DNA from: RGIG8745 sp045576655
Lineage (GTDB): Bacteria > Bacteroidota > Bacteroidia > Bacteroidales > Bacteroidaceae
NCBI GenBank assembly: GCA_045576655.1
Contig: JAZNGW010000022.1
Coordinates: 259,856-323,855 of the forward strand
DNA: 64,000 nucleotides
Reading direction: 5' to 3'
A program made the translations under genes and the position numbers. Of this stretch, positions 33,154 to 41,194 are shown in pieces. Below the pieces are notes generated by a model. It ran no database searches, was not told where the DNA came from, and saw only the letters and a program-made list of their open reading frames with translations. Within the stretch, counting starts at the first letter, position 1; every line of letters starts with the position of its first letter.

Positions 33154-33622
33154 ATTCGGGTTTGTCGTCGTTGTCCGAACTTGGAGTTTCGTAAGGGAAC
33201 ACGTCAAGAATAGGTGTCTCTTGAACTAAGGCAATTTCGTAGTCCACCATTGACCCCTTCATGCCCTCGTCAAAACGGCGTACGGCATCACGCAAGTCGC
33301 TTGCCTGTACAAGCATCAGTGTTGCTGTCTTCTTTTCTGTTTGTGTCTTCTCGTCCAAGGTAATGAAGTTGCACTTCACCTTATACCACTTGTCGGCACT
33401 TTCTGCATCAGCCATGAACATTTCGCTGTATTTTACTCGCTTGATGTCGGCTACTTCCAAACCTCCTGTGCTGAACGGAGTAATTTCTTTTATGATTCTT
33501 GCTTCTGCCTCTGTAAAGTTGAGCGCATCAACGAGATAAGGTTCTGTAACAGACTTTGTTACTCCGCCTTCTACTTGTTTTTCAATCTTTACCTTGCACT
33601 CAAACCAACTGTTCATTATCAT
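33146..33622 (-). CDS. DUF4494 domain protein
   Basis: 158 residues of a Bacteroidota-specific family. Recognised by SWFECKVKIEKQVEGG at the start, VTEPYLVDALNFTEAEARI, and KWYKVKCNFITLDEKTQTEK. It is soluble and has no signal peptide. Function is unknown. It is the first gene of a unit with yggS and the Crp-like regulator. A TAATTTTG -7 element lies at 33675-33668, with an ATTG at about the right distance. Confidence 0.88.
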   Translation of the reverse strand: MIMNSWFECKVKIEKQVEGGVTKSVTEPYLVDALNFTEAEARIIKEITPFSTGGLEVADIKRVKYSEMFMADAESADKWYKVKCNFITLDEKTQTEKKTATLMLVQASDLRDAVRRFDEGMKGSMVDYEIALVQETPILDVFPYETPSSDNDDKPEYE

Positions 33623-33774
33623 AGTTGTAAATGTTTTTGTCGAGTTAAAATATGATTCTTGTCAATGCAAAATTAGGAAAACTTTTTCTACTTGACAATT
33701 TCCATGCCGTCTAAGTTTTCTTATATGTGGTATCTTGAAAATATAGAAGTGTGCAGGTTACCGTGTCGTGGGGC

Positions 33775-35436
33775 TTAGAACTCGCATGGGGATTGGATTG
33801 TCATGCGTAGCCCTGTAGCGGGATGGGTGAATTCGATGCTTTCGGCATGGAGAAACATACGGGTGGATTGGTGTCCGTAGAGGGGGTCGCCAATGATGGG
33901 GTGGGAAAGCCCCTCGCTATGTGCAGAATGAACTCTCAATTGGTGGGTACGTCCTGTTTGCGGATAGAAGGCTATGCGTGTAGATTCAGCGTTGCGTTCT
34001 ATCACTTCGTAGTGAGTTATGGACTGTTTTCCGTGTTCGTGGTCGACCATTTGGCGCGGGCGGTCTTCGTGATTAGGCGACAGCGGTAAGTCGATTATCC
34101 CTCTGTCGGTATCAACTATACCTTCGAGCATGGCAATATACTTCTTTTTAACCTTGTGGCGCACGAATTGTTCCTGTAGAATCTTGTGTGTGTCTTTGTC
34201 CTTTGAGAGAAGCAAAACGCCGGACGTGTCCATGTCGAGGCGGTGAACCATGAGAGTGCTTCCGTCGAGTTCGGGTTTTATCTGCCTTATTTTACTATAA
34301 ACGCTTGGTGCGTCATCACGGGCTGGGACAGAGAGCATACCCGCAGGTTTGTCTACGGCGCATATCCATTGGTCTTCGTATATGATACGCATTTTTGATG
34401 CCGTGGCCTCCATTCGAAGCATCTGTTGATTTTCTTCTACGTCTAATCCTTTGAGCATGTGTCGCAAGATAGGTTTGCACTTGCTGACGCATGAGGGGTA
34501 GAAATCTCCATGACGACGGACTTCGTTTTTGGGCGATGCCCCCATCCAAAACTCTGCCATACACAGAGGATTCAGATGGTGCAGGTAAGCGTGTTGAAGA
34601 AGTTTAGGAGCGCAGCACTCGCCTGCTCCAGCAGGTGGGGTAGGACAAGTTTCGTTTTTGAAGATGTCAATCAAGTCTTTACTTTCGCCGATTGCGTTGA
34701 GCATAACGAACTGTTCAAACAACCATTGCTGAAGGAGTGCCGAACGCTGTTTGCGTTCTTTTTTAAGCCGTTCTATTTCGTTGGTCAATTCTTGCAATTG
34801 CTCCCTTGCTTTTTCGGACGCTTCTTTTAAAGAGTCTCTTAGTCGCTTAAGTTCGGCCTTTTGATGCTGGCTCTCTTTTATGAGTGAAGCCTTTTCTTCT
34901 TCTGAAAGTGTTGCTTTAATTCTTAGATTGTCTCGTCTGAGTTTCAGTTCTTTAATATACTGACGCTTTGTTTGAAGTGTACTGTGCTCTCTTAGTAGCG
35001 CAGACTTGTATTCTTCTTCTTTCTGTTGAAGTATACCGCTTGTTTCTAACAAGGTTATTCGCTTGTTGATTTCCGAAATGTTCTTTTCTTCTTTAGGGAA
35101 ATAGCCGTCAGGTTTTTGCAGATCATAAATTGGCGGAACAAAATAGGGGTGGTAGTTGCTTCCGCATAGGATGCCAGAGAATGCGGCTAAAAATCCTATG
35201 TTCCCATTTGGGGCTTTGGCAATGAGAACTCCGAACATTTTACCTCGCTCAATTTCGTCAGCCCATTCTGTATGTTCCTTGACATGTTTTTTGAGTTTGT
35301 CTGCGGCGAGAATGCAGAGTGGATGGGGTTGGTAATAGAATGGGTTGTTGAAGCGTGAGGGCAAAACAATACCATCCGTTTCAACGGAAGTGAACGGATG
35401 GAAAAATGTCTTGTTATATGTATCGGGTTGAGGCAT
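33775..35436 (-). CDS. RluA-family pseudouridine synthase with long coiled-coil N terminus
   Basis: 553 residues, twice the length of a bare RluA enzyme. The catalytic domain is C-terminal (about 350-553): VDKPAGMLSVPARDD, then STLMVHRLDMDTSGVLLLSK with the catalytic Asp, KKYIAMLEG, and TGRTHQLRVHSAH. The N-terminal half has a globular start (1-110), a coiled coil of about 120 residues rich in Lys/Glu/Leu (115-240) and a Cys-containing segment (PPAGAGECCAPKLLQ). It isomerises uridine in rRNA or tRNA; no S4 domain is visible, so the extension may guide RNA binding. PqqD-like gene two bases upstream. Confidence 0.9.
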   Translation of the reverse strand: MPQPDTYNKTFFHPFTSVETDGIVLPSRFNNPFYYQPHPLCILAADKLKKHVKEHTEWADEIERGKMFGVLIAKAPNGNIGFLAAFSGILCGSNYHPYFVPPIYDLQKPDGYFPKEEKNISEINKRITLLETSGILQQKEEEYKSALLREHSTLQTKRQYIKELKLRRDNLRIKATLSEEEKASLIKESQHQKAELKRLRDSLKEASEKAREQLQELTNEIERLKKERKQRSALLQQWLFEQFVMLNAIGESKDLIDIFKNETCPTPPAGAGECCAPKLLQHAYLHHLNPLCMAEFWMGASPKNEVRRHGDFYPSCVSKCKPILRHMLKGLDVEENQQMLRMEATASKMRIIYEDQWICAVDKPAGMLSVPARDDAPSVYSKIRQIKPELDGSTLMVHRLDMDTSGVLLLSKDKDTHKILQEQFVRHKVKKKYIAMLEGIVDTDRGIIDLPLSPNHEDRPRQMVDHEHGKQSITHYEVIERNAESTRIAFYPQTGRTHQLRVHSAHSEGLSHPIIGDPLYGHQSTRMFLHAESIEFTHPATGLRMTIQSPCEF

Positions 35437-35438
35437 GA

Positions 35439-35705
35439 TTATTCAATGAAGCCTACTTTTTTCCATTCAGAGGCAATGTTTTCGCAGTCCTTCTTTGCGG
35501 TAGCTTCGTCTATCTCATATTCATCGATAATGGTTCGTACCATATCCTCTATGCTAAAATCTTTCCCAATGACTTTATTCCAAATTAGCGCAGCGCTTTC
35601 GTTGAGAGTTATAATCTTTGTGAAGTTGATGTTTTCTTTGCCATGGGATATGATGATATTTTCTCCGCATATATCTTTGAGTTCAAACCCGTCCTTGATT
35701 TTCAT
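35439..35705 (-). CDS. PqqD-family small protein
   Basis: 88 residues. The fold is the three-helix/strand peptide-recognition (RRE-like) unit: IIISHGKENINFTKIITLNE, SAALIWNKVIGKDFSIEDMV and a final GFIE. PqqD proteins present precursor peptides to radical SAM enzymes, but no radical SAM gene or precursor is adjacent. It is the first gene of a pair with the pseudouridine synthase. A TATCTTTG -7 element lies at 35748-35741. Confidence 0.8.
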   Translation of the reverse strand: MKIKDGFELKDICGENIIISHGKENINFTKIITLNESAALIWNKVIGKDFSIEDMVRTIIDEYEIDEATAKKDCENIASEWKKVGFIE

Positions 35706-35860
35706 GATGCATTTTTTATTAGAGATTATTTATCTTCTTGCAAAGATAGGCAAAAATATTGTCTACACCCCCGATATTATCAATAAAAAGTGTAACTTTG
35801 CAAGTCGTTTGGACGTGCTTCAGACGTGATAATGTGTTGAAATAAATATAAATACGATAT

Positions 35861-38479
35861 ATGATGACAGCAAAAGAAATCAGAGAGTCTTTCAAGAAGT
35901 TTTTTGAAAGCAAGGAACACCTTATTGTTCCGTCTGCTCCTATGGTAATTAAGGACGATCCTACGTTGATGTTTACTAATGCAGGCATGAACCAGTTTAA
36001 AGATATAATCCTTGGTAACGCACAACCTAAAAGTCGTCGTGCAGCTGATACGCAGAAGTGTTTGCGTGTAAGTGGCAAGCATAACGACCTGGAAGAAGTT
36101 GGACACGATACTTATCACCACACAATGTTCGAGATGCTCGGAAACTGGAGTTTTGGCGATTACTTCAAGAAAGAGGCTATCGATTGGGCGTGGGAATATC
36201 TCGTTGATGTCTTGAAACTTGACCCGAAGAATCTTTACGCAACAGTGTTTGAGGGCTCTGTTGAAGAAGGTCTTGAACGCGACAATGAGGCTGCTGCTAT
36301 CTGGGAAAAGTATCTCCCTAAGGATCATATTATTAACGGAAACAAGCACGATAACTTTTGGGAAATGGGTGATACTGGCCCGTGCGGTCCATGCTCGGAG
36401 ATTCATATAGACTCACGCTCTGAGGAGGAAAAAGCGCAGATTCCTGGAGCAGAATTGGTGAACAAGGACAATCCGCAAGTTATTGAAATATGGAACCTCG
36501 TATTCATGCAGTACAACCGTAAGGCAGACCATTCGCTCGAACCACTTCCGGCAAAAGTTATAGATACAGGTATGGGATTTGAGCGTCTTGTGCGCACTAT
36601 GCAAGGCAAAACTTCCAACTATGACACAGACGTGTTCCAACCGATAATTAAGGTTTTGGGTGACATGGCTGATGTTAAGTATGGCGAAAACGAAAAGACC
36701 GATGTGGCTATGCGTGTTGTGGCAGATCATCTTCGCGCTATTGCATTTTCTATTGCAGACGGTCAGTTGCCTAGCAACGCTAAGGCTGGTTATGTGATTC
36801 GTCGTATTCTTCGTCGAGCTGTTCGTTATGGCTATACTTTCCTCGGAATGAAGGAGGCGTTTATGTACAACCTCGTGCCGGTTCTTATCCGCGAAATGGG
36901 TGACGCCTTCCCTGAACTTCCTGCTCAGAAAGAACTTATTATGAAGGTAATGAAGGAAGAGGAGGATTCTTTCCTTCGTACTCTTGAAAATGGTATCAAA
37001 CTTCTTAACGGAGTTATGGACGAGGCTAAGGCGGCAGGCAAGACTGAGATTGCAGGCGAAAAGGCGTTTACTCTCTTTGATACATATGGATTCCCACTTG
37101 ACCTTACAGAACTTATTTGTCGTGAGAACGGCATGACTGTTGACGAGGCCGGATTCAACGCGGAAATGCAGAAGCAGAAGGAGCGTGCACGCAATGCAGC
37201 TGCAGTTGAAACTGGTGACTGGGTGGTGCTCAATGAAGGAGAAAGTAAGTTTGTAGGTTATGACTATACAGAACATAACTGCCGCATCCTAAAATATCGT
37301 GAGGTAAAGCAGAAGAAAAATACGTTCTTTGAAGTTGTTCTTGACACAACTCCTTTCTATGCAGAGATGGGTGGTGAAGTAGGTGACCAGGGTGTGCTTG
37401 TAAGCGAGTTTGAAACAATCGAAATCATTGATACGAAGAGCGAGAATAATCTTTCAGTTCACCATGTGGCAAAACTTCCTGAGCATCCGGAAGCAGAATT
37501 TATGGCTTGTGTGGATATAGAAAAGCGTCGTGCTACAGAGGCGAACCACACTTGTACGCATCTTCTTGACGAGGCTCTTCGCGAAGTGCTCGGTACTCAC
37601 GTTGAGCAGAAGGGGTCGTATGTAAGTCCTGACGGACTCCGTTTTGACTTCTCACACTTTGAGAAAGTTACTCCGGAGCAACTTCGTGAGGTCGAACATC
37701 TGGTAAACGAGAAGATTCGCCAGAATATTCCATTGAAGGAATATCGCGACTGCCCAATTGAAGAGGCTAAAAAGCTTGGTGCTATTGCTTTGTTCGGTGA
37801 AAAGTATGGCGATAAGGTTCGCGTTGTACAGTTTGGAACTTCTGTAGAGTTCTGTGGTGGATGTCATGCAAGTAGCACAGGGTGTCTCGGCATGGTTCGT
37901 ATTATTAGCGAAAGTTCTGTAGCAGCAGGTGTGCGTCGTATTGAAGCTATTACAGGCAAGAAGGTGGAGGAATCAATGGATATGCTCCAAGATATGCTTA
38001 TCGACCTTAAGTCCTTGTTTAATAATGCACCAGACCTGGTTGTAGCAATTAAGAAGCATATCGAGGATAATGCTGAACTCAAGAAGCAACTTGAAGAGTT
38101 CAAAGCTCAGAAAGTTGGTGAGTTTAAGGCAAAGATGATAGAAAGTGCTAGAACAATCAACGGTGTAAAGGTTATTGCATCAGTTGCTCCAGTTGATGCG
38201 CAGGGCGCTAAGGATATGGCGTTCCAGTTGCGCAATCAATTCCCTGAGAACCTTCTTGTGGTTATTGGTGGCGTGTCTGCTGACAAGCCAAATCTTACAG
38301 TGGCGTTTAGTGACGATCTTGTGAAGGATGGAAAAAATGCAGGTAAGATTATTCGTGAAGCCGCAAAACTTATGCAGGGAGGTGGAGGCGGTCAACCGCA
38401 TTTTGCAACAGCAGGAGGAAAGAACGTTGATGGTCTTAAGGCTGCAGTTGATAAGGTAGTAGAATTGGCCGAGTTGTAA
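35861..38479 (+). CDS. alaS: Alanyl-tRNA synthetase
   Basis: 872 residues, full length. The class II catalytic core is at the N terminus (TAKEIRESFKKFFESKEH, TLMFTNAGMNQFKDIILG, RVSGKHNDLEEVG). The editing domain has the metal-binding HTCTH (about residue 562) and CGGCHASSTG. The C-Ala domain ends with GGGGGQPHFATAGG. It charges tRNA-Ala and clears mischarged Ser or Gly. Two adjacent ATGs at 35861 and 35864 are possible starts. A TAACTTTG -7 element lies at 35793-35800, without a good -33 match. Confidence 0.97.
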   Translation: MMTAKEIRESFKKFFESKEHLIVPSAPMVIKDDPTLMFTNAGMNQFKDIILGNAQPKSRRAADTQKCLRVSGKHNDLEEVGHDTYHHTMFEMLGNWSFGDYFKKEAIDWAWEYLVDVLKLDPKNLYATVFEGSVEEGLERDNEAAAIWEKYLPKDHIINGNKHDNFWEMGDTGPCGPCSEIHIDSRSEEEKAQIPGAELVNKDNPQVIEIWNLVFMQYNRKADHSLEPLPAKVIDTGMGFERLVRTMQGKTSNYDTDVFQPIIKVLGDMADVKYGENEKTDVAMRVVADHLRAIAFSIADGQLPSNAKAGYVIRRILRRAVRYGYTFLGMKEAFMYNLVPVLIREMGDAFPELPAQKELIMKVMKEEEDSFLRTLENGIKLLNGVMDEAKAAGKTEIAGEKAFTLFDTYGFPLDLTELICRENGMTVDEAGFNAEMQKQKERARNAAAVETGDWVVLNEGESKFVGYDYTEHNCRILKYREVKQKKNTFFEVVLDTTPFYAEMGGEVGDQGVLVSEFETIEIIDTKSENNLSVHHVAKLPEHPEAEFMACVDIEKRRATEANHTCTHLLDEALREVLGTHVEQKGSYVSPDGLRFDFSHFEKVTPEQLREVEHLVNEKIRQNIPLKEYRDCPIEEAKKLGAIALFGEKYGDKVRVVQFGTSVEFCGGCHASSTGCLGMVRIISESSVAAGVRRIEAITGKKVEESMDMLQDMLIDLKSLFNNAPDLVVAIKKHIEDNAELKKQLEEFKAQKVGEFKAKMIESARTINGVKVIASVAPVDAQGAKDMAFQLRNQFPENLLVVIGGVSADKPNLTVAFSDDLVKDGKNAGKIIREAAKLMQGGGGGQPHFATAGGKNVDGLKAAVDKVVELAEL

Positions 38480-38493
38480 TTTTTGGAGAATAA

Positions 38494-38525
38494 TTTGGTC
38501 GGGACAAATAAAAGGTGTAACTTTG
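38494..38525 (+). promoter_or_regulatory. Promoter of rpmE2
   Basis: TTTG (38494-38497), 20 bases, TAACTTTG (38518-38525), 15 bases after the alaS stop, so the L31 gene is transcribed independently. Confidence 0.8.
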
Positions 38526-38609
38526 CATCCTGATTAAAGCGACCATTACACCTCTTATTGTTACCAGCAATAAAGAAAAAGAAATAATAACGAATAAAGA
38601 TAAAGAAAA

Positions 38610-38864
38610 ATGAAAAAAGGTATTCATCCAGAAAGCTATCGCACAGTGATTTTTAAGGATATGTCAAACGGCGATATGTTCCTCTCACGTTCTTGCTGCA
38701 AGGCTAATGACACTGAAGTATTCGAAGGTCAGGAGTATCCTGTAGTTAAGATTGAAATCTCTAACACTTCTCACCCATTCTATACAGGTAAGGCAAAGCT
38801 TGTAGACACAGCAGGACGTGTGGACAAGTTCATGAGCCGTTACGCAGCAATGAAGAAGAAGTAA
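38610..38864 (+). CDS. rpmE2: Ribosomal protein L31 type B
   Basis: 84 residues, typical length. It reads MKKGIHPESYRTVIFKDMSN and SHPFYTGKAKLVDTAGRVDK, diagnostic for L31. The zinc-ligand Cys pattern of type A L31 is absent (only an adjacent CC pair at 32-33), which marks it as the zinc-independent form. It has its own promoter and terminator. The leader is about 75 bases. Confidence 0.95.
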   Translation: MKKGIHPESYRTVIFKDMSNGDMFLSRSCCKANDTEVFEGQEYPVVKIEISNTSHPFYTGKAKLVDTAGRVDKFMSRYAAMKKK

Positions 38865-38890
38865 TCATTTCGGATGAAATAGAAATAGAA

Positions 38891-38928
38891 ACGAGGTGCA
38901 AGTTCCAGTGGGATTTGCACCTCGTTTT
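38891..38928 (+). terminator. Intrinsic terminator of rpmE2
   Basis: ACGAGGTGCAA (38891-38901) pairs exactly with TTGCACCTCGT (38915-38925), followed by TTT. Convergent with the DUF3256 gene, which may use the same stem. Confidence 0.85.
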
Positions 38929-38951
38929 ATTTTAATTAGTTTTCTTAGGTC

Positions 38952-39581
38952 TTATTCAAATCGTTTCCCGTTCCACTTCTTTATGATTGACTGTTTGAGG
39001 TATGGGGCAATTGCCTTTCTGTTTTCTTCGCTCAAATATAAAGGCGTGGTTAAAGTTAGGATTAAGTCGGTAGACTCTTCGTTGAATTTAGCTTTGATAA
39101 GACAAATATCCAGTTTGTTGTGTAGATTCTTGTAGTCTGTTTGTGTCAAAGTGTCTGTTGGGATGAAGAACTCATCAGTGGAAGGTATTTTAATGAAGTC
39201 TTCAGTCCTTAGCTCTTCCCATTTGATGGTGTAGAATCTTAAGCGGCTTTCGCTTGCAGTGGATGAGAATGTGTGGATCGTGCAGATTATACTGTCTTTC
39301 TCGTATGGTAATAGCTTAAATGCTATTTCTGAATTTTTGCTTATATTGATGTGGGCGTAGTCGCCAGCTATTTCTGTCATTTCGCTCTTTCCACCCATCT
39401 TGTTTGTAACCTCGGCTTTCATGTTGCTGTCTAGGTAGTCAATGAAGTCTAATCGGTCGTTTCTGGTTAGCAAAGGGAGGATTGAGTCGGGCATGGTTCT
39501 TACCAGTTCGCGCATGTTTTGTGCAAAAACATTGTTTGTAAATGCTAATCCGATTAATGTATATATGAGTGTCCGTTTCAT
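38952..39581 (-). CDS. DUF3256 family secreted protein
   Basis: 209 residues with a signal peptide (MKRTLIYTLIGLAFTNNVFA, cleavage before QNM). It continues MRELVRTMPDSILPLLTRND and RLDFIDYLDSNMKAEVTNKM, the recognisable start of DUF3256, a family restricted to Bacteroidota. The rest is beta-rich. Function is unknown. TAACTTTG at 39612-39605 is a probable -7 element. Convergent with rpmE2. Confidence 0.85.
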   Translation of the reverse strand: MKRTLIYTLIGLAFTNNVFAQNMRELVRTMPDSILPLLTRNDRLDFIDYLDSNMKAEVTNKMGGKSEMTEIAGDYAHINISKNSEIAFKLLPYEKDSIICTIHTFSSTASESRLRFYTIKWEELRTEDFIKIPSTDEFFIPTDTLTQTDYKNLHNKLDICLIKAKFNEESTDLILTLTTPLYLSEENRKAIAPYLKQSIIKKWNGKRFE

Positions 39582-39676
39582 TTTTTTTGTTTATTGCGTT
39601 TTTGCAAAGTTACAGAAATGGGGCGTAAAAAACGAAAGAAATGGTTATAAACGTATGCTTGGTGGTGGGACGCTTA

Positions 39677-39707
39677 TTTGAGATCTGTTATATTTTACTT
39701 ATCTTTG
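39677..39707 (+). promoter_or_regulatory. Promoter of the PAP2 gene
   Basis: TTTG (39677-39680), 19 bases, TATCTTTG (39700-39707), giving a leader of about 30 bases before ATG 39743. Confidence 0.75.
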
Positions 39708-39742
39708 CAATCATGAGGGTCTAAATTTACACCTTTGCTAAA

Positions 39743-41158
39743 ATGTCGCCGAATAGATATTCTTTTGTTTTCATCTTGTTTTTTTTGTTTAATGCTATCG
39801 TCATGGTGGCGCAGGATGATGTGGTGTCTGTCTTGGATGCTGTAATAGATTCGCTTGAAAGCCCCCAAGGATATCAGCCTGTCGATTCTGCATATTTGCA
39901 TAGCGTCGAGTTGTTACTTGAGCAGGAAGAGAAAAAACGGGAATTGCAGTCGATAATAAAAATGACGGATGATAGATTGTTGAAAAAAGAAATGTCTTTC
40001 CGTCCAGACGGTTCATTGCTAGTGTTGCGAGGTTTGTTGACTGGTTATACCAAACGTGACTTTGTGAAGAGTCCTGGTGAGTTTAAGTCTTATGATATGG
40101 ATATGCAAGACTACGGTGTGGCAGGTGCTCCGTTAGCAGCAAGTTGGATTTTGAAAGTTGCAGGAGTGGAGAGTCGTAGTACAACCCGACGTATGATGAC
40201 TTCTAATGTTTTGGCCCTAGCCCTTTCAGCGGGGCTTGTCAAAACGCTTAAATTGGCAATTGATGAGTCGCGCCCAGACGGCAAAGGTGAAGATTCGTTT
40301 CCATCGGGGCATAGTTCGTTGGCTTTTGTAGGAGCCACGATATTGCATCGTGAGTTTGGGCATCATAGCCCGTGGATTAGCGTCGGCGGATATGCGACTG
40401 CTACAGCAACGCAGTTGTTGCGCTTGAAACATAATAGGCATTGGGCGCACGACACTTTTATCGGCGCAGGAATAGGTGTGATGTCTACTAATTTGGCTTA
40501 TTTCCTGACGGATAAAATTTTGGGAGAAAAGGAAATAAACCGTCCGCGTTTTGCTTTTGACGATATGAAAAGAGTTGCTGATTTTAATTTTCGACCGTCG
40601 TCAATCTCTTTTGTTTCAGGGTCAGAAATGGGAAGCAGAAAAATCAAAAATCAGTGTTTGGTTGTTCCTGATGATTTTGCGGGGGAGGCTGAAGTGCGTA
40701 TTGGTGCAGGTTTTATGGCGGGGGTTGAAGGTTCGTTGTTTGTGAGTCCAAATGTGGCGTTTGACGCGATGTTTAAACTTACAACTTCTGCTGCAAAACT
40801 CTCGTTGCCAAGAACGTCGCCTTACTATGATTCTATGTGCGGTTCCAATTTGGATTTCTATCGTTTTTCGTTAGGCGTTAAATATTCATATCCATTTGCT
40901 ATGTCTCATCGTGTCTCTTTCCGTTTGTTTGCTGGTACTCGTATTAGTGACAGTCTTTGTTTTGAAAGTGCGAGTGATGGCGTGACTCGTTTCAGGGTTC
41001 CTGGTGAGATTAAATTTGACAGTGGATTGAGTGTTATGTACGATTTTGTGGATTCGAAAAAGTATTCATCAGGATTTACCTTTGATTATCATCATACAGA
41101 TTCGGATATTATGCCGCATAGATATAGCGTTAGTTCTGTGTGGCGAATTCTTTTGTGA
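39743..41158 (+). CDS. PAP2-family phosphatase with C-terminal barrel-like region
   Basis: 471 residues with a signal sequence (YSFVFILFFLFNAIVMVAQ). The three PAP2 motifs are intact: KLAIDESRP (about residue 171), PSGHSS (about 185) and RLKHNRHWAHD (about 228), giving the catalytic His pair. This part likely hydrolyses lipid phosphates such as undecaprenyl pyrophosphate or lipid A phosphates in the periplasm. The last 170 residues (VRIGAGFMAGVEGSLFVSPN ... GFTFDYHHTDSD) alternate like an outer-membrane beta barrel and end near an aromatic residue, suggesting a phosphatase domain attached to a membrane barrel. 36 bases separate it from the GH43 gene. Confidence 0.85.
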   Translation: MSPNRYSFVFILFFLFNAIVMVAQDDVVSVLDAVIDSLESPQGYQPVDSAYLHSVELLLEQEEKKRELQSIIKMTDDRLLKKEMSFRPDGSLLVLRGLLTGYTKRDFVKSPGEFKSYDMDMQDYGVAGAPLAASWILKVAGVESRSTTRRMMTSNVLALALSAGLVKTLKLAIDESRPDGKGEDSFPSGHSSLAFVGATILHREFGHHSPWISVGGYATATATQLLRLKHNRHWAHDTFIGAGIGVMSTNLAYFLTDKILGEKEINRPRFAFDDMKRVADFNFRPSSISFVSGSEMGSRKIKNQCLVVPDDFAGEAEVRIGAGFMAGVEGSLFVSPNVAFDAMFKLTTSAAKLSLPRTSPYYDSMCGSNLDFYRFSLGVKYSYPFAMSHRVSFRLFAGTRISDSLCFESASDGVTRFRVPGEIKFDSGLSVMYDFVDSKKYSSGFTFDYHHTDSDIMPHRYSVSSVWRILL

Positions 41159-41194
41159 CAAATAGTTTATAAACTGTAACTTTAAAATTCAATT

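Noticed and set aside
36413..37276. Minus-strand reading frame of 287 codons opposite alaS
   Set aside because: Shadow of alaS, with no family motif.
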